Position numbers and translations under genes: made by a program
Part shown: positions 1 to 9,428 of the stretch, in pieces
Layout of the letters: each line of letters starts with the position of its first letter
Position numbering within the stretch: position 1 is the first letter of the stretch
Notes under the pieces: generated by a model
Told to the model about the DNA's origin: nothing
The model's database searches: none
What the model saw: the letters and a program-made list of their open reading frames with translations, nothing else
NCBI RefSeq assembly: GCF_000787695.1
Contig: NZ_BBPH01000009.1
Span: 26,825-90,824, forward strand
Reading direction: 5' to 3'
Source of the DNA: Paracoccus sp. PAMC 22219
GTDB lineage: Bacteria > Pseudomonadota > Alphaproteobacteria > Rhodobacterales > Rhodobacteraceae
Length of the DNA stretch: 64,000 bases

Positions 1-1383
1 GCCCGTCCATCATCGGCGGCATCGGCGGCAGGCTGTTGTCCAGCATCGGCGCCGGGGCGGGTGCGCGGTTGCGCATCATCGGGCGCAGCACCATCAGGAT
101 CACCGCCAGCGCGAAAAAGCCGATCAGCGCGATGCGGGCCAGATCGTTCAGCGCCAGCCGATCCAGGAAGCCCGGCGTGGCCAGGGTGCCGTTCTCGCCC
201 AGGGTGGCGAAGGGCAGCGACTTGACGGTGATCTGGTCACCCCGCGCCTCGTCATAGCCAACAGCGGACGCGACCAGCTCGCGCAGCGTCTGCAGTTCGG
301 CCTCCGACCGGGGGGTCAGGGCTGTCTCTCCGTCGGCACCGGCCTGCGGAACGCCGTTCACCAGGACCGCGACGGTCAGGCGGCGAGTCGATCCGGGCTG
401 GCGCTGAACCTCGCGCGTGGTGCGGCTGACCTCGAAGTTGGACTGGGTGCGGTTTTCGGCGCGGCTGCTCTGGCTGGTGTCGCCCGGCTGTTCCTCGGCG
501 TCGGGCAGGTTCGAGGCCGCGGTGACCGCCCCCGTCCCGGTGGAGTTGCTTTCGTCCGTCGTCTCCTCGGTCACGGTCGAGATCAGGGCGCGCGCCTCGG
601 GGTCGTAGCGCTGTTCGGTCAGCAGCTCGGTCTCCGTCAGCAGGTCCAGGTTCAGCTCGACGATGGCATTGCCGACGCGACATGGGGTTCCAGGATGCGT
701 TCGACGTTGCGCTTCATCTCGGCCGCGCGGTCGGCGCCGCTCTGGTCTTCGGTGGCGGCGATGATGCCGCGCTGCGAATCGATGACGGTGACGCGGTCGG
801 GCTGCATGCCCGGCACGCCCGACGACACCAGGTATTTCAGCGCCGCGGCCTGTTCGCGCGTGATCGTGCCACCGCTGGTGGTCAGGGTGACGGACGCGCT
901 GCCGTTCTGGTCGCGGCGGTATCCGCGACCATTCTCGATCGCCAGGTGGACGCGGGCGGTCTGGACATTGGGCAGGGCCAGGATGGTGCGTGCCAGCTCT
1001 CCCTCCTTCGCACGCCAATAGGCGGCGTCGAACATCTGCGATGTGGTGCCGAACCCCGACATTCCGTCCAGCAGCTCGTATCCGGTGCTGCCGGCGGCGG
1101 GCAGGCCTTCGGCGGCCAGGTCCATGCGCAGGCGGTCGCGCTGATCGGAGGCGACATAGATCGCATCGCCGCGCACCTCGTAGGGGACGCCGGCACGTTC
1201 GATGCCGGCGATCACCTCGCCGGCCTGGGCACTGTCCAGCCCGCCATAGATCAGGGCCATGCTGGGGCGGCTGGCCATCCAGCCGAACCCCGCGATCACC
1301 AGGAACGTCCCCAGAAAGGCCGCCCCCAGGATCATCCGCTGTCGAGAGCTTCGCTCGTTCCAGTAGTCCTGCAGTTTTTGCAA
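1..1383 (-). CDS. fliF: Flagellar M-ring protein FliF (partial, frameshifted)
   Basis: FliF forms the inner-membrane MS ring of the flagellar basal body. The first 235 or so residues read well: a membrane helix near residues 18-36, then the ring-building YscJ/FliF region (SMALIYGGLD, GSTGYELLD, ARVHLAIE). Near 678 the frame breaks. One missing base turns the expected HVGVGNAIVEL into HVASAMPSSS and a stop. The next frame continues with the disordered middle region and a second membrane helix (about 90-165) up to the window edge, so the C-terminal FliG-binding tail lies outside. It is divergent from fliL. The break is probably a sequence error. Confidence 0.93.
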
Positions 1384-1443
1384 AACCGTTCCTTTCGAAT
1401 CATCGCGTCATGGTCGTCTGACCCTGAAATGACATGGGCCACG

Positions 1444-1458
1444 TTAAGATTTGGTTAG
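1444..1458. promoter_or_regulatory. Candidate CtrA box between fliF and fliL
   Basis: The sequence TTAA-N7-TTAG matches seven of the eight defined bases of the CtrA consensus TTAA-N7-TTAA. It lies 61 bases upstream of fliF and 42 bases upstream of fliL, in the divergent intergenic region. CtrA is known to control flagellar genes in Rhodobacterales. The match is visible in the sequence; binding is inferred. Confidence 0.45.
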
Positions 1459-1500
1459 TCGCGACCTGATATTTCGGTCTGGTCAGGACGGAGAATCACG

Positions 1501-1977
1501 ATGACCGACATTGTTGCGGCGGCACCCGAAAAGCCGCGCGGAAAGAAGGGGTTGCTGATCCCGCTGGTGGCGACGCTTGTGCTGGGCGGGGCGGGATTCG
1601 CCTCCAGCTATCTGGGGTTCTGGTCGCCATCCGGCATGCTGTCGGGCCCCGCCGAGCCGGTCGAATCGACCGAGCACATGACCGTCGAGTTCATCGACAT
1701 CCCCACGATCGAGATCGTCATCCCCGGCGGCCGCGCCCGCAGCCTGGTCCTGTCCGCCACGATCGAGACCGACACCACCCACAAGGCCGAGGTGACCCAC
1801 CTGATGCCGCGGGTGTCGGACGCGTTCACGACCTTCCTCTCGGGCGTCGATCCGGCGGCCTATGACAAGCGCGGCGTCCTTGAGGTGATCCGCGCCGAAC
1901 TGGTCACGCGCACCCGCTTCGTCCTGGGCGAGGAGCCGGTCAAGGACCTTCTGATCACGGAGTTTCGATTCAAATGA
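1501..1977 (+). CDS. fliL: Flagellar basal body-associated protein FliL
   Basis: FliL is a single-pass inner-membrane protein that surrounds the stator and supports motor torque. At 158 residues it has the expected plan: a short charged cytoplasmic start (KPRGKKG), one hydrophobic helix at about residues 19-40, then a periplasmic domain ending in the typical LLITEFRFK. It is preceded by GGAG about eight bases before the ATG. It overlaps the next gene by four bases (ATGA) and leads the rightward motor operon. Confidence 0.9.
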   Translation: MTDIVAAAPEKPRGKKGLLIPLVATLVLGGAGFASSYLGFWSPSGMLSGPAEPVESTEHMTVEFIDIPTIEIVIPGGRARSLVLSATIETDTTHKAEVTHLMPRVSDAFTTFLSGVDPAAYDKRGVLEVIRAELVTRTRFVLGEEPVKDLLITEFRFK

Positions 1978-2324
1978 CCCTGGAACAACTGATGCAGATC
2001 CTGTTGCTGGTGGCCTGTCTGGGGCTTGGCGTGTTCTGCGCCACCCTGGCGCGGCGGCTGCGGCGGATGAACAATCTGGAAAGCGGTCTGGGCGGCGCCA
2101 TCGCGGTCATGGCCGCCGAGGTCGACCGGCTGGAACGCGCCATCCGGTCCGCCCGCGACGAGGCGACCGCCGCCAGCGAGCGCCTGGCCGAGGAGATCGA
2201 GACCGCGCGCCGCGAACGCGCCATCTGGGATTTGCGCCAGCGGATCGGCGCCGCCGCCTCCGAGGCGCCGCAGCCGATGCCCTCGGGTCGTCGCCTGCGC
2301 AAGCGCGAGGTGTCCCATGGCTAG
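1974..2324 (+). CDS. Membrane-anchored coiled-coil protein of the flagellar operon (DUF6468-like)
   Basis: This 116-residue protein has one N-terminal membrane helix (about residues 5-24) and a long charged helical region rich in Glu, Arg and Ala (about 40-95), likely a coiled coil facing the cytoplasm. It resembles small proteins (DUF6468 type) found beside fliL in alphaproteobacterial flagellar clusters, and no catalytic motif is visible. It overlaps fliL by four bases and the MotE-like gene by eight, so the three are probably co-translated. A motor or export accessory role is inferred from position only. Confidence 0.7.
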   Translation: MTLEQLMQILLLVACLGLGVFCATLARRLRRMNNLESGLGGAIAVMAAEVDRLERAIRSARDEATAASERLAEEIETARRERAIWDLRQRIGAAASEAPQPMPSGRRLRKREVSHG

Positions 2325-2859
2325 GCATCTTCTGCCCGCGCTGACATTGCTGTTCGCGCTGCCGGCCGCCGCGATTATCTTGCAGGGCCAGGACCTGTCG
2401 CGGGTCTTTGCCGCCGTGGCCGCGCCCACCGACCTGCTGGACGGCTGCGGCGACGTCCCCGAGGCCGTGGCCCTGGCCGAGGAGTTGCGCGACCGGGCGC
2501 TGCGCATCGAACGCTACATGGAATCCATCGACGCCCGGAAGGCCGAGCTGACGCAGGCGGAAACCACGCTGCGCGAACGCCTGGCCGAACTGCGCGCCCA
2601 GAAGGGCAGCATCACCGCCCGCCAGGACGGCGCGACCCAGGCGGTGCGCACCGACATCGACCGTCTGATCGCGCTGTACGACCAGATGAAGCCCGCCGAG
2701 GCCGCCGCCATCCTGACCAACCTTCCCGCCGATTTCGCGGCCGAGATCCTGATGCGCGTCCAGCCCGAGGCCGGCGCCCGCATCATCGCCGCGGTCGAGC
2801 CCCGCCAGGCCGCCCTGCTGACCGCCCAGATGGGCGCGCGCAGCGTCCGCAACCCATAA
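2317..2859 (+). CDS. MotE-like flagellar motor protein (MgtE N-terminal-like domain)
   Basis: The 180-residue protein begins with a signal sequence or anchor (about residues 4-22), followed by a periplasmic coiled coil (about 55-100) and a C-terminal MgtE_N-like repeat domain with MKPAEAAAILTNLPADFAAE. This arrangement is that of MotE, a chaperone of the periplasmic motor protein MotC in Sinorhizobium, and of FlaA-locus homologues in Rhodobacterales. It lies directly before motA, which fits a stator-assembly role. The family call is good; the exact partner is inferred. Confidence 0.75.
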   Translation: MARHLLPALTLLFALPAAAIILQGQDLSRVFAAVAAPTDLLDGCGDVPEAVALAEELRDRALRIERYMESIDARKAELTQAETTLRERLAELRAQKGSITARQDGATQAVRTDIDRLIALYDQMKPAEAAAILTNLPADFAAEILMRVQPEAGARIIAAVEPRQAALLTAQMGARSVRNP

Positions 2860-2870
2860 GGAACCCCGCA

Positions 2871-3737
2871 ATGTTCGGTTTCGTCGGAATCTTCCTTACC
2901 ATCGTCATGGTCTTCGGCGGCTATCTTCTGGCCGGCGGCAAGATGGGCGTGATCCTGCATTCGCTGCCTTTCGAGATGATGATGATCATGGGCGCCGCGG
3001 TCGGCGCCTATCTGCTGGGCAACGACACCCATACGCTGAAGGCCACGTTGGGCGGACTGATCCGCGCGTTCAAGGGTCCGAAATGGAACGCCCAGGATCA
3101 TCAGGACGTGCTGTGCCTGATGTTCCAGCTGCTCAAGATCGCCAAGGAGAACCCGGTGGCGCTGGAACAGCACATCGAAAATCCGGGCGAATCGCCGATC
3201 TTCACCGCCTATCCCAAGCTGGCGGCGGATCATCACGTCGTGTCGCTGATTGCCGACACGCTGCGCTCGGCCAGCCTGAATTATGACGATCCCTATCAGG
3301 TCGAGGACATGCTGTCCCGCCGCATCGCCGTCCTCAAGGAGGAGGAGATGCACGTCCCCCACGCGCTGCAGAACATGGCCGACGCGCTGCCCGCCCTAGG
3401 GATCGTGGCAGCGGTTCTGGGCGTGATCAAGACCATGTCCTCGATCGATCAGCCGCCCGCGGTGCTGGGCAAGATGATCGGCGGGGCGCTGGTCGGCACC
3501 TTCCTGGGGGTGTTCCTGTCCTATGGTTTCGTCGCGCCGCTGGCCAACCGGCTTGGCGCCGTCGTCAAGCAGGACCTGGGCTTTTACGAGGTCGTCAAGT
3601 CGGTCCTGGTCGCGGGCCTGCATCAGCACGCCACCACCCTGTGCGTCGAGGTCGGTCGCCAGACCGTCCCCGAACATGTGCGTCCCAGCTTCGACACGCT
3701 GGAAGGCGCCCTGAGAGAGCTGAAGAAGGCCGCGTGA
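2871..3737 (+). CDS. motA: Flagellar motor stator protein MotA
   Basis: MotA is the proton-channel stator subunit that drives the flagellar rotor. At 288 residues it is of normal length, with membrane helices at about residues 3-22 and 33-50 and a pair at about 170-220 (ALPALGIVAAVLGVIKTM, ALVGTFLGVFLSYGFVAPL). The cytoplasmic loop between them carries the charged residues that touch FliG. The start follows AAGGAA closely. MotB, its partner, is not adjacent; a motB start lies at the far end of this window. Confidence 0.95.
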   Translation: MFGFVGIFLTIVMVFGGYLLAGGKMGVILHSLPFEMMMIMGAAVGAYLLGNDTHTLKATLGGLIRAFKGPKWNAQDHQDVLCLMFQLLKIAKENPVALEQHIENPGESPIFTAYPKLAADHHVVSLIADTLRSASLNYDDPYQVEDMLSRRIAVLKEEEMHVPHALQNMADALPALGIVAAVLGVIKTMSSIDQPPAVLGKMIGGALVGTFLGVFLSYGFVAPLANRLGAVVKQDLGFYEVVKSVLVAGLHQHATTLCVEVGRQTVPEHVRPSFDTLEGALRELKKAA

Positions 3738-4012
3738 TGACCCGGATCGGCCCGCTGTTCCTGATCGCCTGCCTGACCGCCGGTCCGGTCGCCGCCGCCG
3801 GTCTGGACGGGTTCCGCCGCACCGCCGACGAATGGCTGCTGACCGGGCAGGGGCTGCCGCGCGACTATCGCGTGACACTGCTGCAGATGGACAGCGCCGA
3901 TCGGCTGCAGGCGATCGCCTATCTTCGTCGCATCGGACTGCTGACAGAACGTCCCTGGTCGCTTGACGACCTTCTGCGCCCCGCGGCCACCAGAACGGAG
4001 CCCCGCGAATGA
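3737..4012 (+). CDS. Small exported protein between motA and flhA, unknown function
   Basis: This 91-residue protein has a clear signal peptide (about residues 1-21, ending AAA) and a short mature domain of about 70 residues without cysteines or a recognised motif. Its ATG overlaps the motA stop by one base and its end overlaps flhA by four, so it is translated as part of the motor operon. It is probably periplasmic. A flagellar accessory role is suggested only by location. Confidence 0.75.
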   Translation: MTRIGPLFLIACLTAGPVAAAGLDGFRRTADEWLLTGQGLPRDYRVTLLQMDSADRLQAIAYLRRIGLLTERPWSLDDLLRPAATRTEPRE

Positions 4013-6108
4013 CCCCCATCGCCGCCCTTCCGGGCAAGTCCACCAAGATCCTGGATGCGCCCCTGCTTGTCACGGGCGGCCTTGTGCTGGTCGTCATCTC
4101 TATGGTCATCCCGCTGCCGGCCAGCGTGCTGGATTTCGGCATCGCCATTTCCATCGCCACCGCCGTGATGGTGCTGGTCATGGCCTCGCTGGTCGAGAAA
4201 CCGACCGACTTTCAGGCGTTCCCGGTCCTGCTGCTGGTCAGCCTGGTGATCCGGCTGTCGCTGAACGTGTCGTCGACCCGGCTGATCCTGACCGAAGGCC
4301 AGAACGGCAAGGAGGCCGCGGGTGCCGTCATCAACGGCTTTGCCGAGTTCGTGGCAGGGGGATCGATCCTGGTCGGGATCACGATCTTTGCGGTGATCTC
4401 GGTCGTGAACTTCATGGTCATCACCAAGGGCTCGGGCCGGATGGCCGAGGTCGCGGCCCGCTTTGCGCTGGATTCGCTGCCCGGCAAGCAGCTGGCCATC
4501 GACGGCGATCTGAACGCCGGCGCCATCGACCACCAGGAGGCGAAACGCCGCCGCATCCAGGAACAGCGCGAGATCAGCTTTTTCGGCTCGCTGGACGGTG
4601 CGTCGAAATTCGTCAAGGGCGATGCGGTGGCGGGGATCGTCATCACGCTGATCAACCTGTGCATCGGTCTGGTCGTCGGGATCACGATCCACGGAATGCC
4701 CCTGGGCGAGGCGGCCGCGACGTATTCCCACCTGACGGTCGGCGACGGGCTGGTCAGCCAGATCCCGGCGCTGATCACCTCGATGGCGGCGGCGCTGCTG
4801 CTGTCGCGGGGGGGCGCCACGGAAACCACCGCGGGCCTGATGTCGAACGAGTTCGTGCGCAGCTGGCAGCCGGCGGCGATGGTCGCGGCGGCGATGGTGG
4901 TGATCTCGCTGGTGCCGGGGATGCCGAAACCGCTGTTTCTAGGCATAGCGGCGGGCATGGCCTACATGGCCTGGCGCATCGCGCAGAAACAGCGCATCGC
5001 GGCCGAGACGCTGCCCGACCTGCCCTTGGGCGACAGCGGCATCAAGCCCGCCGCCCGTATCGGCGACGTGCTGGACACCGACGACATCAGCGTCGAGATC
5101 GGGTCGGACCTGATAGTGACTGCGCTGGACCAAGCGCGGGGCCTGGGCAGCCGCATCAGCAACCTGCGCATCCACATCGCCCGCAGCTTTGGCCTGATCC
5201 TGCCGGACGTGCGCATCACCGACACCGATGACCTGCCGCCCGGCGACTATCAGATCCGCATTCACGGTGTCATCCGCGGCCGCGGAACCCTGCGCCCGGC
5301 CGAGATCCTGGCGCTTGGTCCCGATGCGGTGCTGGCCGACCTGCGCGGCGTGGCCGTCCGCGAGCCGGTCTATTCCAGCCCCGCCCGCTGGATCCATCCG
5401 GCGGACCAGGAGGACGCGGCCACCATGGGCGCCACCGTCGTCACCCCGATGGAGGTCCTGTCCACGCACCTGATGGAGGTGGTCAAGGCGAACCTGCCCG
5501 CACTGCTGACCCTGGGCGCGATGCAGCGTCAGATCGAGGAGCTGAAGACCCTGTCCGATACCGGCCGCGCCGAACGCTATCGCAAGTATTTCGACGCGAT
5601 GATGCCGGACAAGGTGACCCCCGAAACTCTGCTGGCAATTCTGCGCGCCCTGCTGGAGGAGCGGATCTCGATCCGCAACCTGCCGCTGATCGTGGATGCC
5701 ATCTGCGAATTCCGCAGCGTGGAATCGGCCGAGACGATCTATGAGCTGGTGCGCAAGCGTCTGCGTGGCCAGATCACCCAGCAATACTCCGACGAGGCCG
5801 GGCGCATCGCCGCCCTGCAGCTGCATCCCGCATGGGAGGCCGAGTTCGTGCGCGCCGATGCCGAAACCGGCCGCGCCGGTGGCGGGGCCATGACCCCCGC
5901 CATGTCCAAGAAGCTGGTCGAGGCCGTGCGCCGCGCCCTGTCCCTGGCCGAACCGGTCGCGCGCACCGTGCTGGTCGCACCCGACCACCGTCGTCGCATG
6001 GTGCGTGCAGTGCTGGGCGCAAACGGCATGGCCGTCCCGGTCCTCGGCCTGGAGGAGATCGACCCCGCCGCGGAACTGCGCCTGCTGGGCACGGTCGAGG
6101 CCGCGTGA
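4009..6108 (+). CDS. flhA: Flagellar type III export apparatus protein FlhA
   Basis: FlhA is the large ring subunit of the flagellar export gate. The 699-residue protein shows the family plan: eight membrane helices in the first 320 residues, the conserved FHIPEP-family loop (LVIRLSLNVSSTRLIL, VNFMVITKGSGRMAEV), and a cytoplasmic domain of about 360 residues that docks chaperone-substrate complexes. Its start overlaps the small upstream gene by four bases and its stop overlaps the fliR ATG by one. No defect is visible. Confidence 0.97.
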   Translation: MTPIAALPGKSTKILDAPLLVTGGLVLVVISMVIPLPASVLDFGIAISIATAVMVLVMASLVEKPTDFQAFPVLLLVSLVIRLSLNVSSTRLILTEGQNGKEAAGAVINGFAEFVAGGSILVGITIFAVISVVNFMVITKGSGRMAEVAARFALDSLPGKQLAIDGDLNAGAIDHQEAKRRRIQEQREISFFGSLDGASKFVKGDAVAGIVITLINLCIGLVVGITIHGMPLGEAAATYSHLTVGDGLVSQIPALITSMAAALLLSRGGATETTAGLMSNEFVRSWQPAAMVAAAMVVISLVPGMPKPLFLGIAAGMAYMAWRIAQKQRIAAETLPDLPLGDSGIKPAARIGDVLDTDDISVEIGSDLIVTALDQARGLGSRISNLRIHIARSFGLILPDVRITDTDDLPPGDYQIRIHGVIRGRGTLRPAEILALGPDAVLADLRGVAVREPVYSSPARWIHPADQEDAATMGATVVTPMEVLSTHLMEVVKANLPALLTLGAMQRQIEELKTLSDTGRAERYRKYFDAMMPDKVTPETLLAILRALLEERISIRNLPLIVDAICEFRSVESAETIYELVRKRLRGQITQQYSDEAGRIAALQLHPAWEAEFVRADAETGRAGGGAMTPAMSKKLVEAVRRALSLAEPVARTVLVAPDHRRRMVRAVLGANGMAVPVLGLEEIDPAAELRLLGTVEAA

Positions 6109-6863
6109 TGTGGGACCAGCTGCAGGCCATCGTCCCGGGGTTGGACTGGGCGCTGGTGCTGGTCTATGTCCGCGTTCAGGCCTGCGTGGTGGCCCTGCCG
6201 GGCTTGGGCGAACGCGTGATCTCGGCCCGGGTCAAGGTCGCCATCGCGCTGGCGCTGGCGCCGCTGCTGTCGGGCATCGCGCCCGGCCCGCAGATGCCCG
6301 CGCAGCCCTTGGGCATGATCGCCCAGATCGGGGTAGAGATGGTGCTGGGCTTTGCCACGGGCATCATGCTGCGGCTGCTGACCATCGCCATCGACATCGC
6401 CACCACGGCCATCGCCGCGACCGCCTCGCTGTCCCAGATCATGGGCATCCAGAACGAGATGTCGCCCCATCCGATCGGCAACATGCTGCACCTGGCCGGC
6501 ATGGCGGTCCTGATGGCGATGGGCCTGCCGATCATGATCGTCGAGCTGATCGCCGACAGCCTGCGCCTGTGGCCGCCCGCCGACCTGCCCCAGGTCGAGG
6601 GGCTGGTGATGGCCATCGTGCGGATGGTCGCCGACAGCTTCTGGCTGGCGATGATGCTGGCAGCCCCCTTCACCCTGGGCGGGTTCCTGTACCAGGCGCT
6701 CTCCGGGGTCATCAACCGGGTGATGCCGGCCCTGCCGGTGGTGTTCATCGGTGCGCCCGCGTCCATCCTGCTGGCGCTGATGGGGCTGGTGATCCTGGCG
6801 CCGCTGCTGGTCGGCATCTGGGCCAATGCGGTCCTGGGCTTCATGCTGCCGGCATTGCCATGA
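6108..6863 (+). CDS. fliR: Flagellar biosynthesis protein FliR
   Basis: FliR is a core subunit of the FliPQR export channel. The ATG overlaps the flhA stop by one base and gives 251 residues, the usual length. About six hydrophobic segments are visible, with family features such as LPGLGERVISARVKVAIAL near the start and FTLGGFLYQALSGVINRVMP near residue 190. The order flhA-fliR-flhB is common in Rhodobacterales. Confidence 0.95.
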   Translation: MWDQLQAIVPGLDWALVLVYVRVQACVVALPGLGERVISARVKVAIALALAPLLSGIAPGPQMPAQPLGMIAQIGVEMVLGFATGIMLRLLTIAIDIATTAIAATASLSQIMGIQNEMSPHPIGNMLHLAGMAVLMAMGLPIMIVELIADSLRLWPPADLPQVEGLVMAIVRMVADSFWLAMMLAAPFTLGGFLYQALSGVINRVMPALPVVFIGAPASILLALMGLVILAPLLVGIWANAVLGFMLPALP

Positions 6864-6873
6864 GGGACCGCGG

Positions 6874-7935
6874 ATGAGCGAGGATACCGACGACAAGCAG
6901 TTCGAGGCCACCGACCAGAAGCTGCAGCGCGCACGTGAAAAGGGCGACATTCCCCGGTCCACCGAACTGAACGTGACGATGATGTATCTGGGCGCGTTCC
7001 TGGCCTTTGCGGTCATGGCCGGGTTCGCGGTGCGCCAATGGCTGGCCATGGCCACGCGGGCCTTGGGTGCCGAAGGCTGGGCGGACAGCGGCCCCGCCCC
7101 GATCGCGCGCGGGCTGGCCGCCTATGCGGCGACGGCCACGATCGGTCTAGCCGCGCTGGTGATGGGGGCGATCCTGCTGGGCCTGATCGCCACGCGCGCG
7201 CTGATCTTTTCGCCGCAGAAGCTGGCCTTCGACATCAAGCGCATCAACCCGGTCAAGAACGCGGCGCAGAAATTCGGCAAGGACGGTTTGGTGACCTTTG
7301 CGTTTTCCCTGGGCAAGGCCGGGCTGGTCTGCGTGGGGGGCTGGTTCCTGTTCGTGTCGCTGCTGGACCGGATCGCGGCCTCGGCGATGGCGGACGGGCA
7401 GTGGGTGGCGGCGCTTGGCACGATCCTGGGGCAGGTGTTGATGCTGGGGCTGGTCGTCTCGATCATCTTCACGGTGCCGGACATGCTTTGGAAATGGTTC
7501 GACCACCGCCGCAAGAACCGCATGAGCCGGCAGGAGATGCAGGACGAGTTCAAGGATTCCGAAGGCGATCCGCACATGAAGGGCGCCCGCCGTCAGCGCG
7601 CCGTCGACATCGCGATGAAGCAGATGCTGGCCGACGTGCCTACCGCCGACGTGATCATCGTGAACCCGACCCATTACGCCGTCGCGCTGAAATGGTCGCG
7701 CGGGTCCGGCCGCGCCCCCGTCTGCGTGGCCAAGGGCACCGACGAGGTCGCCGCCCGCATCCGCGCCAAGGCGACCGAGGCGGGTGTGCCGATCTGGTCC
7801 GACCCGCCCTGCGCCCGCGCCATCCACGCGCAGGTCAAGGTCGGAGAAGAGATCGACCGCGCGCATTTCGCCGCCGTCGCCGCCGCGATCCGCTTTGCCG
7901 AAAAGATGCGACAGAAGGCCCGTGCCGGATGGTAG
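6874..7935 (+). CDS. flhB: Flagellar export switch protein FlhB
   Basis: FlhB sets the substrate specificity of flagellar export by cleaving itself. The 353-residue protein starts with the typical soluble segment (EATDQKLQRAREKGDIPRS), has four membrane helices (about 35-55, 85-107, 140-165, 180-202), and a cytoplasmic domain containing the autocleavage motif NPTH at residues 264-267. The ATG at 6874 is chosen because the family start aligns there. The gene overlaps the next one by seven bases. Confidence 0.96.
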   Translation: MSEDTDDKQFEATDQKLQRAREKGDIPRSTELNVTMMYLGAFLAFAVMAGFAVRQWLAMATRALGAEGWADSGPAPIARGLAAYAATATIGLAALVMGAILLGLIATRALIFSPQKLAFDIKRINPVKNAAQKFGKDGLVTFAFSLGKAGLVCVGGWFLFVSLLDRIAASAMADGQWVAALGTILGQVLMLGLVVSIIFTVPDMLWKWFDHRRKNRMSRQEMQDEFKDSEGDPHMKGARRQRAVDIAMKQMLADVPTADVIIVNPTHYAVALKWSRGSGRAPVCVAKGTDEVAARIRAKATEAGVPIWSDPPCARAIHAQVKVGEEIDRAHFAAVAAAIRFAEKMRQKARAGW

Positions 7936-8300
7936 ACAAGATCAAGCAGTTGCAGCAGTTGGAACGCATCGCGCGGCTGAAGGCCGAACGACAGCTCAAG
8001 ACCTTCGCGGCGTTCAACGCCCATATGACGGTCGCGCGTCAGCGCATCGATTCGCTGCAGGCAGCGCTGGCGCAAAGCTATGACAGCACCGCCCCCCTGA
8101 CCCTGCCAGAGGCGCGCATCGCCAATGCCCAGGCCGGGCGGGCCGCGCGCGAGTTGCGCCATGCCGACCAGGAGCTGCAGCGGATGCTGCCCCGGTTCCA
8201 GATCGCCCGCCAACAGGCGGCCCGCGAATTCGGCCGGGCCGAGGCGCTGCTGAACCTGGGCCAGGACGAGGCGGAACGCCGCCGCAAGGAGAAATACTGA
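7929..8300 (+). CDS. FliJ-like coiled-coil protein at the end of the flagellar operon
   Basis: This 123-residue protein is almost entirely charged helix: it opens with VDKIKQLQQLERIARLKAER and ends with a basic tail (ERRRKEKY). The size and coiled-coil character resemble FliJ, a cytoplasmic export-chaperone escort, but FliJ sequences diverge widely and no decisive motif is present. It overlaps the end of flhB by seven bases, so it belongs to the flagellar operon. Confidence 0.65.
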   Translation: MVDKIKQLQQLERIARLKAERQLKTFAAFNAHMTVARQRIDSLQAALAQSYDSTAPLTLPEARIANAQAGRAARELRHADQELQRMLPRFQIARQQAAREFGRAEALLNLGQDEAERRRKEKY

Positions 8301-8369
8301 CCCCCCCGGCGGCATTGGACAGGCTGCGACCGGGATGCTAGGCACGGTGCCAAGCCACGGGGAAAAGCC

Positions 8370-9413
8370 ATGCTGCACAGCGATCCGAACACCGACAGCC
8401 ACCGCAAGATCTGGACCGCCGAGGGCGCGCGCGCGGTCTTCGACCTGCCGCTGATGGATCTGCTGTTTCAGGCGCAGACCGTGCATCGCCAGCATTTCGA
8501 CCCCAACCGCGTGCAGCTGAGCCGCCTTCTGTCGATCAAGACCGGCGGCTGCCCCGAGGATTGCAGCTATTGCAGCCAGTCGGCCCGCCACGATTCCGGC
8601 CTGTCGGCGTCCAAGCTGATGGAGGTCGAGCGCGTGCTGGCCGAGGCGCGCCGGGCGCGGGACGCCGGTGCCACGCGCTATTGCATGGGTGCCGCCTGGC
8701 GCAGCCCCAAGGCACGCGACATGCCCCAGATCGTCGCCATGGTCGAGGGGGTCAAGGCCCTGGGGATGGAGACCTGCATGACCCTGGGCATGCTGGATGC
8801 GGACCAGTCGCGTCAGCTGGCCGATGCCGGGCTGGACTATTACAACCACAACATCGACACCTCCGAGGCGCATTACGGCAACGTCATCACCACCCGCAGC
8901 TTTGCCGACAGGCTGGATACGCTGGACACCGTCCGGCAGGCCGGGATCAAGGTCTGTTCCGGCGGCATCCTGGGCCTGGGCGAGGGGCCGCAGGACCGCG
9001 TCGACATGCTGGTGACGCTGGCCAATCTGCCCGTCGCGCCCGAAAGCGTGCCGATCAACATGCTGATCCCGGTCGAGGGCACGCCACTGGCCGATGCCGC
9101 CCCTGTGGACCCCATCGATTTCGTGCGCATGATCGCCACTGCGCGGATCATGATGCCGCGCAGCCATGTCCGCCTGTCCGCCGGCCGCACCGCGATGTCG
9201 GACGAGATGCAGGCGATGTGCTTTTTCGCAGGCGCCAATTCGATCTTCGTGGGCGACACGCTGCTGACCAAGGACAACCCCGAGGAAGAGAGCGACATGC
9301 GCCTGTTTGCCAAGCTGGGCCTGCAGCCGATGCAGGCGCATGAACATCACCCCGACGCGGCGCGGCGCGCCGCGTTGCTGGCCGCCGATCCCGCCATTCC
9401 GATCCTGCGCTAG
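8370..9413 (+). CDS. bioB: Biotin synthase BioB
   Basis: BioB is a radical SAM enzyme that inserts sulfur into dethiobiotin. The 347-residue protein has the radical SAM cluster motif CPEDCSYC, with cysteines at residues 61, 65 and 68, and the family segment YYNHNIDTS that helps bind the second cluster region. AGGGG-like purines (GGGGAAAAG) precede the ATG. It is the first gene of bioB-bioF-bioD-bioA. No BioR operator (TTATNNATAA) was seen in the 69-base gap upstream. Confidence 0.97.
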   Translation: MLHSDPNTDSHRKIWTAEGARAVFDLPLMDLLFQAQTVHRQHFDPNRVQLSRLLSIKTGGCPEDCSYCSQSARHDSGLSASKLMEVERVLAEARRARDAGATRYCMGAAWRSPKARDMPQIVAMVEGVKALGMETCMTLGMLDADQSRQLADAGLDYYNHNIDTSEAHYGNVITTRSFADRLDTLDTVRQAGIKVCSGGILGLGEGPQDRVDMLVTLANLPVAPESVPINMLIPVEGTPLADAAPVDPIDFVRMIATARIMMPRSHVRLSAGRTAMSDEMQAMCFFAGANSIFVGDTLLTKDNPEEESDMRLFAKLGLQPMQAHEHHPDAARRAALLAADPAIPILR

Positions 9414-9428
9414 GGTCGGGGCCGCGGC

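Noticed and set aside
682..1458. Long frames opposite fliF and many other long antisense frames
   Set aside because: High GC makes long spurious frames common. Their protein text is repetitive and rich in Arg, Gly and Ala, and a recognised gene covers the other strand.
8301..8369. BioR operator before bioB
   Set aside because: The gap has no TTAT...ATAA palindrome.
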